A DNA stretch of 64,000 nucleotides from Ruegeria sp. EL01 (lineage in GTDB: Bacteria; Pseudomonadota; Alphaproteobacteria; Rhodobacterales; Rhodobacteraceae), in contig NZ_OMPS01000049.1 of the NCBI RefSeq assembly GCF_900313035.1, positions 1-64,000 on the forward strand, read 5' to 3'. Below are positions 44,522 to 52,914 of this stretch, piece after piece. Position numbers and translations under genes: made by a program. Numbering within the stretch: the stretch's first letter is position 1; every line of letters begins with the position of its first letter. The notes beneath the pieces are model-generated. The model had not been told where the DNA came from. It was given only the letters and a program-made list of their open reading frames with translations, and searched no databases.

Positions 44522-46303
44522 ATGCCCGTCTATAACGCGCCAACAAAAGACACGCAGTTCATTCTGCATAACGTTCTGAAAATCTCGGAGTCAGATATTC
44601 CGGGTTACAACGAGCTTGAAGCCGAGTTTACCGGCGCTGTTCTGGAAGAAGCAGGCAAAGTTGCCACCAACGTTCTGCACCCGCTGAACGTGGTTGGTGA
44701 CACCGAGGGCTGCCGCCTGGAAAACGGTGTTGTCTACACGCCTACAGGGTTCAAAGAAGCCTTCGAGCAGATGAAGGAAGGTGGCTGGACTGGCCTCGAC
44801 ATGCCGGAAGAGTATGGAGGCCAGAACATGCCCTATGTGCTGGGTACAGCCGTGGGCGAGATGTTTTCGGGCGCCAATCAGGCGTTTGTGATGTATCAGG
44901 GTCTGACCCATGGAGCGGCCTCGGCCATTCTGGCGCACGGTACCGACGAGCAGAAAGACAAGTACCTGCCAAACATGGTCAGCTGTGAATGGACCGGCAC
45001 CATGAACCTAACCGAACCGCATTGCGGCACCGATCTGGGCATGATGCGGACCAAGGCAGAACCGCAGGGCGACGGCAGCTACAAGATTTCCGGACAGAAG
45101 ATCTTCATCTCGGCCGGTGATCACAACATGGCAAACAACGTTATCCACCTGGTGCTGGCTAAGATCCCCGGCGGGCCTGAGGGTATCAAGGGTGTTTCAC
45201 TGTTCATCGTGCCCAAGTTTCTTGTCAAAGAAGACGGTTCGGTCGGCGAGCGTAACGGTGTCTCGGTCGGCAAGATCGAAGAGAAGATGGGCATCCACGG
45301 CAACTCGACCTGCGTCATGAACTATGATGAAGCCACCGGTTGGCTGTTGGGCGAGGAACACAAAGGCATGCGCGCCATGTTCACCATGATGAACGAGGCA
45401 CGTCTGGGTGTCGGCATGCAGGGCTTGTCCCAGGCCGAAGCTGCCTACCAGAACGCCCTGGAATACGCTAAGGATCGCCTGCAAGGTCGCGACGTGACTG
45501 GAGTGAAGAATCCGGACGGCCCTGCCGATCCGCTGATCGTGCATCCCGACATTCGCCGCAACCTGATGGACCAGAAAAGCTTCACCGAAGGCGCACGCGC
45601 GTTCATCCTGTGGGGCGCCTCGATGATCGACAAGGCGCATCGCTCCGGCGACAAGGATGCGGACGGGCTGATCTCGTTGCTCACCCCCGTCATCAAGGGC
45701 TTCCTGACGGATGAAGGTTATGACATGACCGTTCAGGCCCAGCAGGTCTATGGTGGCCACGGCTACATCGAAGAATGGGGCATGTCGCAATACACCCGCG
45801 ACGCCCGCATAGCGATGATTTATGAAGGGGCCAACGGCGTTCAGGCGCTGGATCTTGTTGGTCGTAAGCTGGCGCAGGATGGCGGCAAGCATGTCATGGC
45901 GTACTTCGACATGGTCAAAACCTTCTGCAAGGAAAACGCCGGCAAAGACGAAGCCTATGACAAGGCCTTCATCGAACCGCTGAAAGCCGCGTCGAAGGAT
46001 CTGCAGGCTGCTGGCATGTACTTCATGCAGGAAGGTATGAAGAACCCGAACAACGCCCTGTCTGGCTCGTACGACTTCATGCACATGTTCGGTCATGTTT
46101 GCCTGGGCCTTATGTGGGCACAGATGGCCAAAGCCGCTCAGGAAGCTTTGGACGGTGGCGCATCGGACAAGGATTTCTACGAAACCAAGATCAACACCGG
46201 TCGTTTCTACATGGCACGTCGCCTGCCTGCTACGGGCATGCACCTTGCGCGCATTCAGACCGGCGCGGACACGGTCATGGCACTGGACGCGGCGAACTTC
46301 TGA
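44522..46303 (+). CDS. Acyl-CoA dehydrogenase, DmdC/long-form FadE-like
   Basis: The 593-residue protein has an N-terminal helical extension, then the dehydrogenase core with WTGTMNLTEPHCGTDLG, KISGQKIFISAGDH and the catalytic glutamate in MIYEGANGVQALD (about residue 435). The C-terminal extra domain (about residues 460-593) is found in DmdC (3-methylmercaptopropionyl-CoA dehydrogenase) and relatives. Roseobacters carry several such paralogues, so the substrate may be MMPA-CoA or an ordinary fatty acyl-CoA. Its place beside thiolase and FadB/J favours fatty acids. Confidence 0.9.
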   Translation: MPVYNAPTKDTQFILHNVLKISESDIPGYNELEAEFTGAVLEEAGKVATNVLHPLNVVGDTEGCRLENGVVYTPTGFKEAFEQMKEGGWTGLDMPEEYGGQNMPYVLGTAVGEMFSGANQAFVMYQGLTHGAASAILAHGTDEQKDKYLPNMVSCEWTGTMNLTEPHCGTDLGMMRTKAEPQGDGSYKISGQKIFISAGDHNMANNVIHLVLAKIPGGPEGIKGVSLFIVPKFLVKEDGSVGERNGVSVGKIEEKMGIHGNSTCVMNYDEATGWLLGEEHKGMRAMFTMMNEARLGVGMQGLSQAEAAYQNALEYAKDRLQGRDVTGVKNPDGPADPLIVHPDIRRNLMDQKSFTEGARAFILWGASMIDKAHRSGDKDADGLISLLTPVIKGFLTDEGYDMTVQAQQVYGGHGYIEEWGMSQYTRDARIAMIYEGANGVQALDLVGRKLAQDGGKHVMAYFDMVKTFCKENAGKDEAYDKAFIEPLKAASKDLQAAGMYFMQEGMKNPNNALSGSYDFMHMFGHVCLGLMWAQMAKAAQEALDGGASDKDFYETKINTGRFYMARRLPATGMHLARIQTGADTVMALDAANF

Positions 46304-46309
46304 TCGCAG

Positions 46310-46341
46310 CCTGGGTTCGGGTGACATCACCCGGACTCAGG
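46310..46341 (+). terminator. Hairpin terminator after the acyl-CoA dehydrogenase gene
   Basis: CCTGGGTTCGGGTG (46310-46323) pairs with CACCCGGACTCAGG (46328-46341) through 14 positions including two G-U pairs, around an ACAT loop. It is followed by TTAT rather than a full U-tract, so the termination role is probable rather than certain. Confidence 0.6.
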
Positions 46342-46487
46342 TTATACGCGGACATGAATGGCAATGTGCTTTGGCCTAACCTCGCGCCTGAGCACCTTCA
46401 ATTCCGAATTAAAAGTACGAAAGGACGAAAGGCAGTTCGAACCAATCATCGACCAGCGGCAATCTGAAGGCCAGGTGCCTCCGGCGG

Positions 46488-46508
46488 GAGTATTTGTGAA
46501 AAGATGAA
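46488..46508 (+). repeat. Intergenic repeat copy 1 (GAGTATTTGTGAAAAGATGA type)
   Basis: The motif follows a CCTCCGGCGG box. A second copy in the opposite orientation lies 140 bases downstream. The 405-base stretch 46304-46708 contains no gene I can support; it holds the terminator at 46310, this repeat pair and the RBS of the GST gene. From memory, similar sequences are common 3' to genes in roseobacter genomes, but I cannot check this here. Confidence 0.5.
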
Positions 46509-46646
46509 AATAGGACGCGCCCCTGCCACCGGGCGCACTCGCCATCAGGACAGGGACGACTTCACCTTTTGCGGCCATTGGCTCTCCAGCCTGTACCGCG
46601 CAACCATTGAACTGGAAGAAGGTTGATCAAAGGTTACTGTTAGACC

Positions 46647-46668
46647 TTCATCTTTTCAAAAATACTCA
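46647..46668 (-). repeat. Intergenic repeat copy 2, inverted
   Basis: Read on the minus strand, this is TGAGTATTTTTGAAAAGATG plus AA, matching copy 1 at all but two positions. It lies 40 bases upstream of the GST start. Two inverted copies could form a long-range hairpin or mark the ends of a small non-autonomous element. Confidence 0.5.
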
Positions 46669-46708
46669 ATTCCGGCCGAGCCAAAAGCGCCTTGGGAGGG
46701 GCGATTGC

Positions 46709-47347
46709 ATGACCATCAAACTTCATTGCTTTGGAGAAAGCGGAAACTCCTACAAGGCCGCGTTGGCTCTGGAGATGTCCGGCCTCGAGTGGGAGCCAGT
46801 CTTTGTCGATTTCTTCAAAGGCGTCACTCGTACACCCGAGTACCGGGCTGATGTAAATGAGTTGGGCGAGGCTCCGGTCCTCATCGACGGCGAATTCCGC
46901 ACCAGTCAATCAGGCGCTATTCAGGCCTATGTAACCGAGAAATCCGGAAAGTTCGGCGGCAAGACTCGGGAAGAAAATTACGACATTCTACGTTGGGTGC
47001 TGTGGGACAATCACAAGCTTAGCTCGATGGCCGGCCTGACCCGGTTTCTGATCAACTTTCTGCCCGAAGAACACCGTAACCCGGATGTCATCGCTTTCAA
47101 TCAAGGGCGCTTGAAAGCGGCCTACGACGTTCTGAACAATCATCTGGACGGCCGTGACTGGATCGTCGGAGATGGCGTGACCAACGCTGACCTTAGTTGC
47201 TGCGGCTATCTGTATTACCCCGAACCTTTCGGCTTTGATCGCACCGACTGGCCCCATATCGACACCTGGCTGACTCGTTTGTCCGAGCAGTCCGGCTGGA
47301 AGCACCCCTATGACCTGATGCCCGGCAACCCGTCGGATCGCGCTTAA
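46709..47347 (+). CDS. Glutathione S-transferase family protein
   Basis: The 212-residue protein starts MTIKLHCFGESGNSYKAALALE, a GST N-terminal thioredoxin-like domain with a probable glutathione-contacting serine. It continues with EAPVLIDGEFRTSQSGAI and an all-helical C-terminal domain (GDGVTNADLSCCGYL). Substrate is unknown. GGGAGGGG lies nine bases ahead of ATG 46709; an in-frame ATG at 46607 has no RBS. It precedes the thiolase gene by 11 bases. Confidence 0.88.
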   Translation: MTIKLHCFGESGNSYKAALALEMSGLEWEPVFVDFFKGVTRTPEYRADVNELGEAPVLIDGEFRTSQSGAIQAYVTEKSGKFGGKTREENYDILRWVLWDNHKLSSMAGLTRFLINFLPEEHRNPDVIAFNQGRLKAAYDVLNNHLDGRDWIVGDGVTNADLSCCGYLYYPEPFGFDRTDWPHIDTWLTRLSEQSGWKHPYDLMPGNPSDRA

Positions 47348-47358
47348 GGAGAGACCCC

Positions 47359-48570
47359 ATGACCGAAGCATATATCTATGACGCCCTGCGCACCCCGCGC
47401 GGCAAGGGCCGCAAGGATGGCAGCCTGCACGAGGTAACCTCGGTGCGCCTGTCAGCCGTTACCCTGAATGCCATGAAAGAGCGCAACAATCTGGAAGGCC
47501 ACGCCGTTGAGGATGTGATCTGGGGCAACGTTACCCAAGTGATGGAACAGGGCGGTTGTCTGGCGCGCTCGGCGGTTCTGGCGTCGGATCTGGATCAGTC
47601 GATCCCCGGTCTGGCGATCAACCGGTTCTGTGCATCCGGCATGGAAGCCGTGAATCTGGCAGCAAACCAAGTCAAAGGCGGCGCTGGCCAAGCTTACATC
47701 GCTGGTGGTGTCGAGATGATGGGTCGCGTGGCAATGGGTAGTGATGGTGCTGCGATTGCCGTTGATCCTTCACTGGCGATGGGCACTTACTTCGTGCCGC
47801 AGGGCATCTCGGCCGACATCATCGCGACCGAGTATGGTTTCAGCCGTGACGATGCTGACTCGCTGGCGGTTGAATCGCAGAAACGTGCCGCTGCAGCTTG
47901 GGAAGACAACCGCTTCGAAAAGTCGGTCATCACCGTCAAGGATCAAAACGGACTGACCATTCTGGACCGTGACGAATACATGCGCCCCGGTACTGATATG
48001 CAGAGCCTTGGTGCGCTGAATCCGTCCTTCCAGATGATGGGCGAGCAGATGCCCGGATTCGACAAGGTTGCAATGCTGAAATACCCGCATCTTGAGCGCG
48101 TGAACCACATCCACCACGCTGGCAACAGCTCGGGCATCGTGGATGGGGCTGCGGCGGTTCTGATCGGCAACAAGGAATTTGGTGAGAAATACGGGTTGAA
48201 GCCGCGTGCGCGCATCAAGGCGACTGCCAAGATCGGCACCGACCCGACCATCATGCTGACCGGTCCGGTTCCGGTGACCGAGAAGATCCTGGCCGACAAC
48301 GGTATGAAGATCAGCGACCTGGACTTGTTCGAGGTGAACGAAGCCTTTGCCTCGGTCGTGTTGCGCTTCCAGCAGGCGTTTGATGTCGACCCCGGTTTGG
48401 TCAACGTCAACGGCGGTTCGATTGCGATGGGTCACCCGCTGGGCGCGACCGGCGCGATGATCATCGGCACGCTGCTGGATGAGCTTGAGCGTCAGGATAA
48501 GGAAGCTGGCCTGGCCACGCTTTGCATTGCGTCCGGAATGGGTGCGGCAACGATCATTGAGCGCGTCTGA
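47359..48570 (+). CDS. fadA: Acetyl-CoA C-acyltransferase (thiolase), FadA-type
   Basis: The 403-residue protein has the nucleophile cysteine C91 in NRFCASGMEAV, the NVNGGSIAMGHPLGATG block with catalytic histidine (about residue 360), and the second cysteine in LCIASGMGAATIIERV. It cleaves 3-ketoacyl-CoA in the last step of beta-oxidation. It overlaps the cupin gene by one base and lies two genes before fadB/J, forming the usual beta-oxidation pair. Confidence 0.94.
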   Translation: MTEAYIYDALRTPRGKGRKDGSLHEVTSVRLSAVTLNAMKERNNLEGHAVEDVIWGNVTQVMEQGGCLARSAVLASDLDQSIPGLAINRFCASGMEAVNLAANQVKGGAGQAYIAGGVEMMGRVAMGSDGAAIAVDPSLAMGTYFVPQGISADIIATEYGFSRDDADSLAVESQKRAAAAWEDNRFEKSVITVKDQNGLTILDRDEYMRPGTDMQSLGALNPSFQMMGEQMPGFDKVAMLKYPHLERVNHIHHAGNSSGIVDGAAAVLIGNKEFGEKYGLKPRARIKATAKIGTDPTIMLTGPVPVTEKILADNGMKISDLDLFEVNEAFASVVLRFQQAFDVDPGLVNVNGGSIAMGHPLGATGAMIIGTLLDELERQDKEAGLATLCIASGMGAATIIERV

Positions 48571-49058
48571 TGCCTAAACTGGATCTCTCTCAGATCGCGT
48601 TTCAGGGCGGCTCGAGCTATCCCGGCAAACTGGCCGAGGCGACCGCAGGTCGTTTTGCCCAGCGCGTCGGCGATGCTGGCGGGCTGACCCAGTATGGCGT
48701 CAACATTGTGCGGTTAGAGCCGGAGGGCCTGTCCTCGCTGCGCCATTACCACATGGAGCAAGACGAGTTTGCCATCATTCTCAGCGGCTCATGCACGCTG
48801 ATCGATGATGATGGCGAACACGACATGCAGCCCGGCGACTGCGCCGCTTGGCCCGCTGGTGAGGCCAACGGCCATCACCTTGTGAACAAGACCGGTGCGC
48901 CCGCGACCTTTCTGGTGGTGGGCACACGGACCCCGACCGAGACCGGCTATTACAGCGACATAGATATGATGGTGAAGGATGATGAGAACGGATTCTCCTT
49001 CACGCGCAAGGACGGCAGCCCGCTGACGGCTGACCAGATTGGAGATGACAATGACTGA
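48570..49058 (+). CDS. Cupin-domain protein in the beta-oxidation operon
   Basis: The 162-residue protein has one cupin domain. Motif 1 is LRHYHMEQDEFAIILSG with HxH-like metal ligands and E/D (about residues 58-74), and motif 2 is PGDCAAWPAGEANGHHL (about residues 89-105). Function is unknown. Its start overlaps the thiolase stop and its last eight bases overlap the fadB/J gene, so it is fully embedded in the operon. Confidence 0.85.
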   Translation: MPKLDLSQIAFQGGSSYPGKLAEATAGRFAQRVGDAGGLTQYGVNIVRLEPEGLSSLRHYHMEQDEFAIILSGSCTLIDDDGEHDMQPGDCAAWPAGEANGHHLVNKTGAPATFLVVGTRTPTETGYYSDIDMMVKDDENGFSFTRKDGSPLTADQIGDDND

Positions 49059-51252
49059 TTTCACTCTGACAAAAGGCGCCGATGGCGTCGGTATCATCAC
49101 CTGGGACGTTCCCGAAAAAACCATGAACGTAATGTCTTTTGATGGGCTGGCACAGCTGAGCGATTGCATCGATCAGGCGCTGGCGGATGATGAGGTCAAA
49201 GGCATCGTCGTAACGTCCGGCAAAGAAGGTTCGTTCGCAGGCGGCATGGACCTGAACCTGTTGGCGGTGATGAAGGAACAGGCGGGTAATAATCCGGCCA
49301 AAGGCCTGTTCGAGGGCACGATGCAGATGCACGCCCTACTGCGCAAGATTGAGATGGCGGGCATGGACCCCAAGACCAAGAAGGGCGGCAAGCCGATTGC
49401 GACCGCCCTGCCCGGCACCGCCGCTGGCATTGGCATGGAACTTCCCCTGTCCACACATCGCATCTTTGCGGCCGAAAACCCCAAGGCCAAATATGGTCTG
49501 CCCGAGATTATGGTCGGCATCTTCCCCGGCGCAGGCGGCACCACGCGGATGGTGCGCAAGGTCGGCGCGATTGCTGCGGCTCCGCTGTTGCTGGAAGGTA
49601 AGATGCTGGACGTCAAAAAGGCCAAAGGCGCAGGCTACATTGACGAGATCGCCGAAGATCCAGTTGCTGCGGCAAAGGAATGGGTGCTGAACGCCAAGGA
49701 CGGGGACATTGTGAAACCTTGGGATGCCAAGGGCTACAAGATGCCCGGTGGCGCGCCCTACCACCCCGCTGGTTTCATGAACTTCGTTGGTGCATCAGCG
49801 ATGGTGAACGGCAAAACGCAGGGTGCCTTCCCGGCTGCCAAAGCCCTGCTGAGCGCGGTTTACGAAGGCGCGTTGGTCGATTTCGACACGGCCCTGAAGA
49901 TCGAAGCGCGCTGGTTCACATCCGTGCTGATGAACCCGTCCTCGGGTGCGATGATCCGCTCGCTGTTCCTGAACAAGGAAGCGCTGGAAAAGGGCGCAGT
50001 ACGCCCCGCGGGCGTACCGGATCAGACGGTGAAGAAGATCGGCGTGCTGGGCGCTGGCATGATGGGTGCGGGTATCGCGCTGGTCTCCGCTCAGGCTGGT
50101 ATGGAAGTGGTTCTGGTTGATCGCGATCAAGAAGCCGCCGACAAGGGTAAGGCCTATACCGAGACCTATCTGGACAAGGGTATGAAGCGCGGCAAGGTCA
50201 CGGCCGAGAAGAAAGAGGCCATGCTGGCCCGCATCACTGCGACCCCGGATCTGGATCACCTGAAAGGCTGCGACCTGATCATCGAAGCTGTGTTCGAAGA
50301 CATGGGTGTGAAGGCCGAAATGACCAAAAAGGTCGAGGCGATCATCCCCGAGGATTGCATCTTTGCCTCGAATACCTCAACCCTGCCGATCACCGATTTG
50401 GCCAAAGCCTCGGTACGTTCGGACCAGTTCATCGGCATTCACTTCTTTTCACCGGTCGAAAAGATGTTCCTGGTCGAGATCATCAAGGGCAAGGAAACCG
50501 GTGATCGCGCGGTCGCCAAGGCGTTGGATTATGTCCGTCAGATCCGCAAGACACCAATCGTGGTCAACGATGCGCGTTTCTTCTACGCCAACCGCTGCAT
50601 TATCCCATACATCAACGAAGGCGCGCGCATGATCACCGAAGGCGTCAGCCCCATCCTGATCGACAATGCGGCACGGCAATTGGGTTTCCCTGTGGGGCCG
50701 ATCCAACTGACAGATGAGACCTCGATTGATCTGGGCGCCAAGATCGCGCGTGCGACCAAGGCAGCAATGGGCAACGCCTATCCGGAAAGCCCATCGGACG
50801 ACCTTATCTTCTGGATGGAAGAACAGGGCCGTCTGGGTCGCAAGGCGAATGCAGGCTTTTTCGACTACGACGAAAAAGGCAAGCGCACCGAATACTGGAA
50901 AGGTCTACAAGACCAGTATCCGTTGGCCGCAGATCAGCCCGACCTGATCGAAGTGCAGCAACGCCTTATGTTCGCGCAGGTTCTGGAAGCCGTTCGTGCG
51001 CTGGAAGAGGGCGTTCTGGAAGACATCCGCGAAGGCGACGTTGGCGCCATCTTGGGTTGGGGCTTTGCACCATGGTCTGGTGGTCCACTCAGCTGGCTGG
51101 ACATCATCGGCACGCCCTATGCCGCAGAACGGTGTGATCAGCTGGCCGAGGCGTATGGCGATCGGTTCGCATGCCCACCCCTGCTGCGCGAGATGGCGGA
51201 GAAAGGTCAAAGCTTCTACGGCCGCTTTGATCCTGAAGTCAAAGCTGCTTGA
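49051..51252 (+). CDS. fadJ: Bifunctional enoyl-CoA hydratase/3-hydroxyacyl-CoA dehydrogenase (FadB/FadJ-type)
   Basis: The 733-residue protein has an N-terminal crotonase domain (about residues 1-300). The NAD-binding fold GVLGAGMMGAGIALVSAQAG starts near residue 331, followed by 3-hydroxyacyl-CoA dehydrogenase domains with SNTSTLPI and IGIHFFSPVEKM. It hydrates enoyl-CoA and oxidises the product in the middle of beta-oxidation. The symbol could equally be fadB. I chose ATG 49051 with GGAG seven bases upstream; an in-frame ATG at 49039 is also possible. A strong terminator follows. Confidence 0.92.
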   Translation: MTDFTLTKGADGVGIITWDVPEKTMNVMSFDGLAQLSDCIDQALADDEVKGIVVTSGKEGSFAGGMDLNLLAVMKEQAGNNPAKGLFEGTMQMHALLRKIEMAGMDPKTKKGGKPIATALPGTAAGIGMELPLSTHRIFAAENPKAKYGLPEIMVGIFPGAGGTTRMVRKVGAIAAAPLLLEGKMLDVKKAKGAGYIDEIAEDPVAAAKEWVLNAKDGDIVKPWDAKGYKMPGGAPYHPAGFMNFVGASAMVNGKTQGAFPAAKALLSAVYEGALVDFDTALKIEARWFTSVLMNPSSGAMIRSLFLNKEALEKGAVRPAGVPDQTVKKIGVLGAGMMGAGIALVSAQAGMEVVLVDRDQEAADKGKAYTETYLDKGMKRGKVTAEKKEAMLARITATPDLDHLKGCDLIIEAVFEDMGVKAEMTKKVEAIIPEDCIFASNTSTLPITDLAKASVRSDQFIGIHFFSPVEKMFLVEIIKGKETGDRAVAKALDYVRQIRKTPIVVNDARFFYANRCIIPYINEGARMITEGVSPILIDNAARQLGFPVGPIQLTDETSIDLGAKIARATKAAMGNAYPESPSDDLIFWMEEQGRLGRKANAGFFDYDEKGKRTEYWKGLQDQYPLAADQPDLIEVQQRLMFAQVLEAVRALEEGVLEDIREGDVGAILGWGFAPWSGGPLSWLDIIGTPYAAERCDQLAEAYGDRFACPPLLREMAEKGQSFYGRFDPEVKAA

Positions 51253-51258
51253 AACAGT

Positions 51259-51295
51259 GATGCCGGCGCGTGAAACCACGCGCCGGCATCGTTTT
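51259..51295 (+). terminator. Intrinsic terminator after the fadJ-type gene
   Basis: GATGCCGGCGCGTG (51259-51272) and CACGCGCCGGCATC (51277-51290) form a perfect 14-base stem with an AAAC loop, followed by GTTTT. It also stands at the 3' side of the convergent Hint-domain gene. Confidence 0.92.
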
Positions 51296-51305
51296 CAGTG
51301 TTTGG

Positions 51306-52079
51306 TTAGGTCTGCCATTCAGGCCGCAGAAACAAGGCCGGCACATCTGGCCGTCCCGGACGACCCGGTCGCCGAATTCCACCGGGTGGACGAACCGGAA
51401 AAATCGGTTCTTGCGGGATGGGCGCTGGCAATGCACCCAACGGGTTTGCGAGGGCCGACATGTCGCCACTCATTGCAATCGAATCTACAAGCGCAGCGGC
51501 TTCATCGTTTTCAGCAACATCATAGCCCGAATGCCCGGGCCTACTTCGCATGGTAAAACGCCCTGACGGGCAATATGCCTGAAGGCCACCTTCGACAAAG
51601 ACAACCTCATCCGCATCGAAGAACAATGAACTGACTTCAAACGTCGCGCCGGGCGCTTGCGATGTCAGCCGACCCGCGCCGCTGAGCAGCCTGGCCGGGA
51701 CAACGGAAAATCCACTGACATCGGGATCGATCTTGCCGAGATTCAGCGCCATCCCCTGCTCGGGCATCAGCCAGACAGGCCGCCCGTTGTAAGCTGACCG
51801 CGCCGGTACAAATACTGGCAAATACTCAACACGGTTTTCACCGGCAGGTATGGTGACAGTATTGGTTGAAACCCGGCGCACTTCTTTAAAGCCATTGTCC
51901 AACGTGCGCACCAAATCCCCGGTTACAAGCTGTTCTACCAGTTTCCAGCCGCGGGTTGTTGCAACTTTCGTACCATGTACCAACCCGCTCCGACGTGCGT
52001 TTACCGCTTCACTCAAAAAGGCCTGATCAACATCACCGGATTGATCTAAAAAACCTGAAACACTCACTACTTCTAACAC
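51306..52079 (-). CDS. Hint-domain (Hedgehog/intein-type) protein
   Basis: From the proposed GTG at 52079 the protein has 257 residues. Residues about 32-55 (HGTKVATTRGWKLVEQLVTG) match the start of Hint domains common in roseobacter proteins, and a YLPVFVPARSAYNGRP region continues the fold. The usual nucleophile cysteine before the GT motif is not present (LVHGT instead of CFxxGT), so autoprocessing is doubtful. The C-terminal tail is rich in proline, arginine and glycine. AGGGGG eight bases upstream supports the GTG; an ATG at 52103 is the alternative. The 178 AT-rich bases upstream hold no gene. Confidence 0.7.
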   Translation of the reverse strand: MLEVVSVSGFLDQSGDVDQAFLSEAVNARRSGLVHGTKVATTRGWKLVEQLVTGDLVRTLDNGFKEVRRVSTNTVTIPAGENRVEYLPVFVPARSAYNGRPVWLMPEQGMALNLGKIDPDVSGFSVVPARLLSGAGRLTSQAPGATFEVSSLFFDADEVVFVEGGLQAYCPSGRFTMRSRPGHSGYDVAENDEAAALVDSIAMSGDMSALANPLGALPAPIPQEPIFPVRPPGGIRRPGRPGRPDVPALFLRPEWQT

Positions 52080-52257
52080 GTGCCGCACCCCCTTATGGCA
52101 CAATTAACTTGTTCACTAGAGCTAGCATGAAAATGAAGGTGCGACTTATTTTCGACATATTTGCGCCCAAATTGAGCCATCAAGGGCTCTTTTGGCCGCC
52201 AAAACTCGGACAGAAGCGCGAATTTAGCGCGGTTTTATGCGAATTTGGAAACTATCG

Positions 52258-52914
52258 TTAATCCGCTGCATCAAACTGATATCCGAATCTCAGAATATCT
52301 TCTGAGCAGGCCCGCGCCACCGCTTCGGCAGATTGCGCAGTGTAATACTGGCGATAATCCTGCTCTCTGGTGGAGCGGTTCAAATGCGGCAAATCCACCT
52401 TAAAGCCCAACTGCTTGAACAATGGGTCGGCGTCCTGCACAAAATGCTCAAGTCGGATGTACGCCTGACAATGTTCTGCCCCATCTGTCATTGTCATGTA
52501 GGACCGCGCGGAATGTTGTTGAAACGACCGCTGCATCGCTGGATGCAAAACAAATCCTTCAAAATCCGATGCTTTCGCCAGGGTCACCGCCGCGTGGTTA
52601 AACTTTTGCGCACGCAGCCAATGGTAGTAGCTGGCGATCCGATCCCATGGGTTGCGCACCATGGTAAAGGCGAACAAGTTCTGCAATTCACCTTCGGGCA
52701 ACACTCTGTCGATATCCGCCAGGGTAGAATGTTTCCACAATCGGCCGCGGGCATTCAATGTCTTGGCACGTGCGCGGCGCGTTATTGAAACGGGGGTGTC
52801 GCCAAACAGAATGTCATCTTCGCTCACCCGTTGTTCCAGCGCCAGCGTCAGCGACGTCCCCCCCGTTTTAGGGATATGAACAAAGACATAGCCTTGGCTG
52901 GTCGAGATGATCAC
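52258..52914 (-). CDS. Sulfotransferase family protein
   Basis: The 218-residue protein has the PAPS 5'-phosphosulfate loop FVHIPKTGGTSL (about residues 11-22) and the 3'-phosphate motif MVRNPWDRIASYYHW (about residues 87-101), typical of Sulfotransfer_2 enzymes. The acceptor could be a polysaccharide or other small molecule. A GTG start at 52914 overlaps the EamA transporter stop (GTGA); the ATG at 52953 would lie in that gene. No surface polysaccharide genes are nearby. Confidence 0.85.
   Translation of the reverse strand: MIISTSQGYVFVHIPKTGGTSLTLALEQRVSEDDILFGDTPVSITRRARAKTLNARGRLWKHSTLADIDRVLPEGELQNLFAFTMVRNPWDRIASYYHWLRAQKFNHAAVTLAKASDFEGFVLHPAMQRSFQQHSARSYMTMTDGAEHCQAYIRLEHFVQDADPLFKQLGFKVDLPHLNRSTREQDYRQYYTAQSAEAVARACSEDILRFGYQFDAAD

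Noticed and set aside
45197..46330. 377-codon open frame on the minus strand
   Set aside because: Antisense to the acyl-CoA dehydrogenase gene; explained by codon bias of the sense gene.
52180..52240. Terminator or small RNA in the AT-rich gap between the sulfotransferase and Hint genes
   Set aside because: GAGCC/GGCTC followed by TTTT is only a five-base stem on the plus strand, where no gene is transcribed into it.
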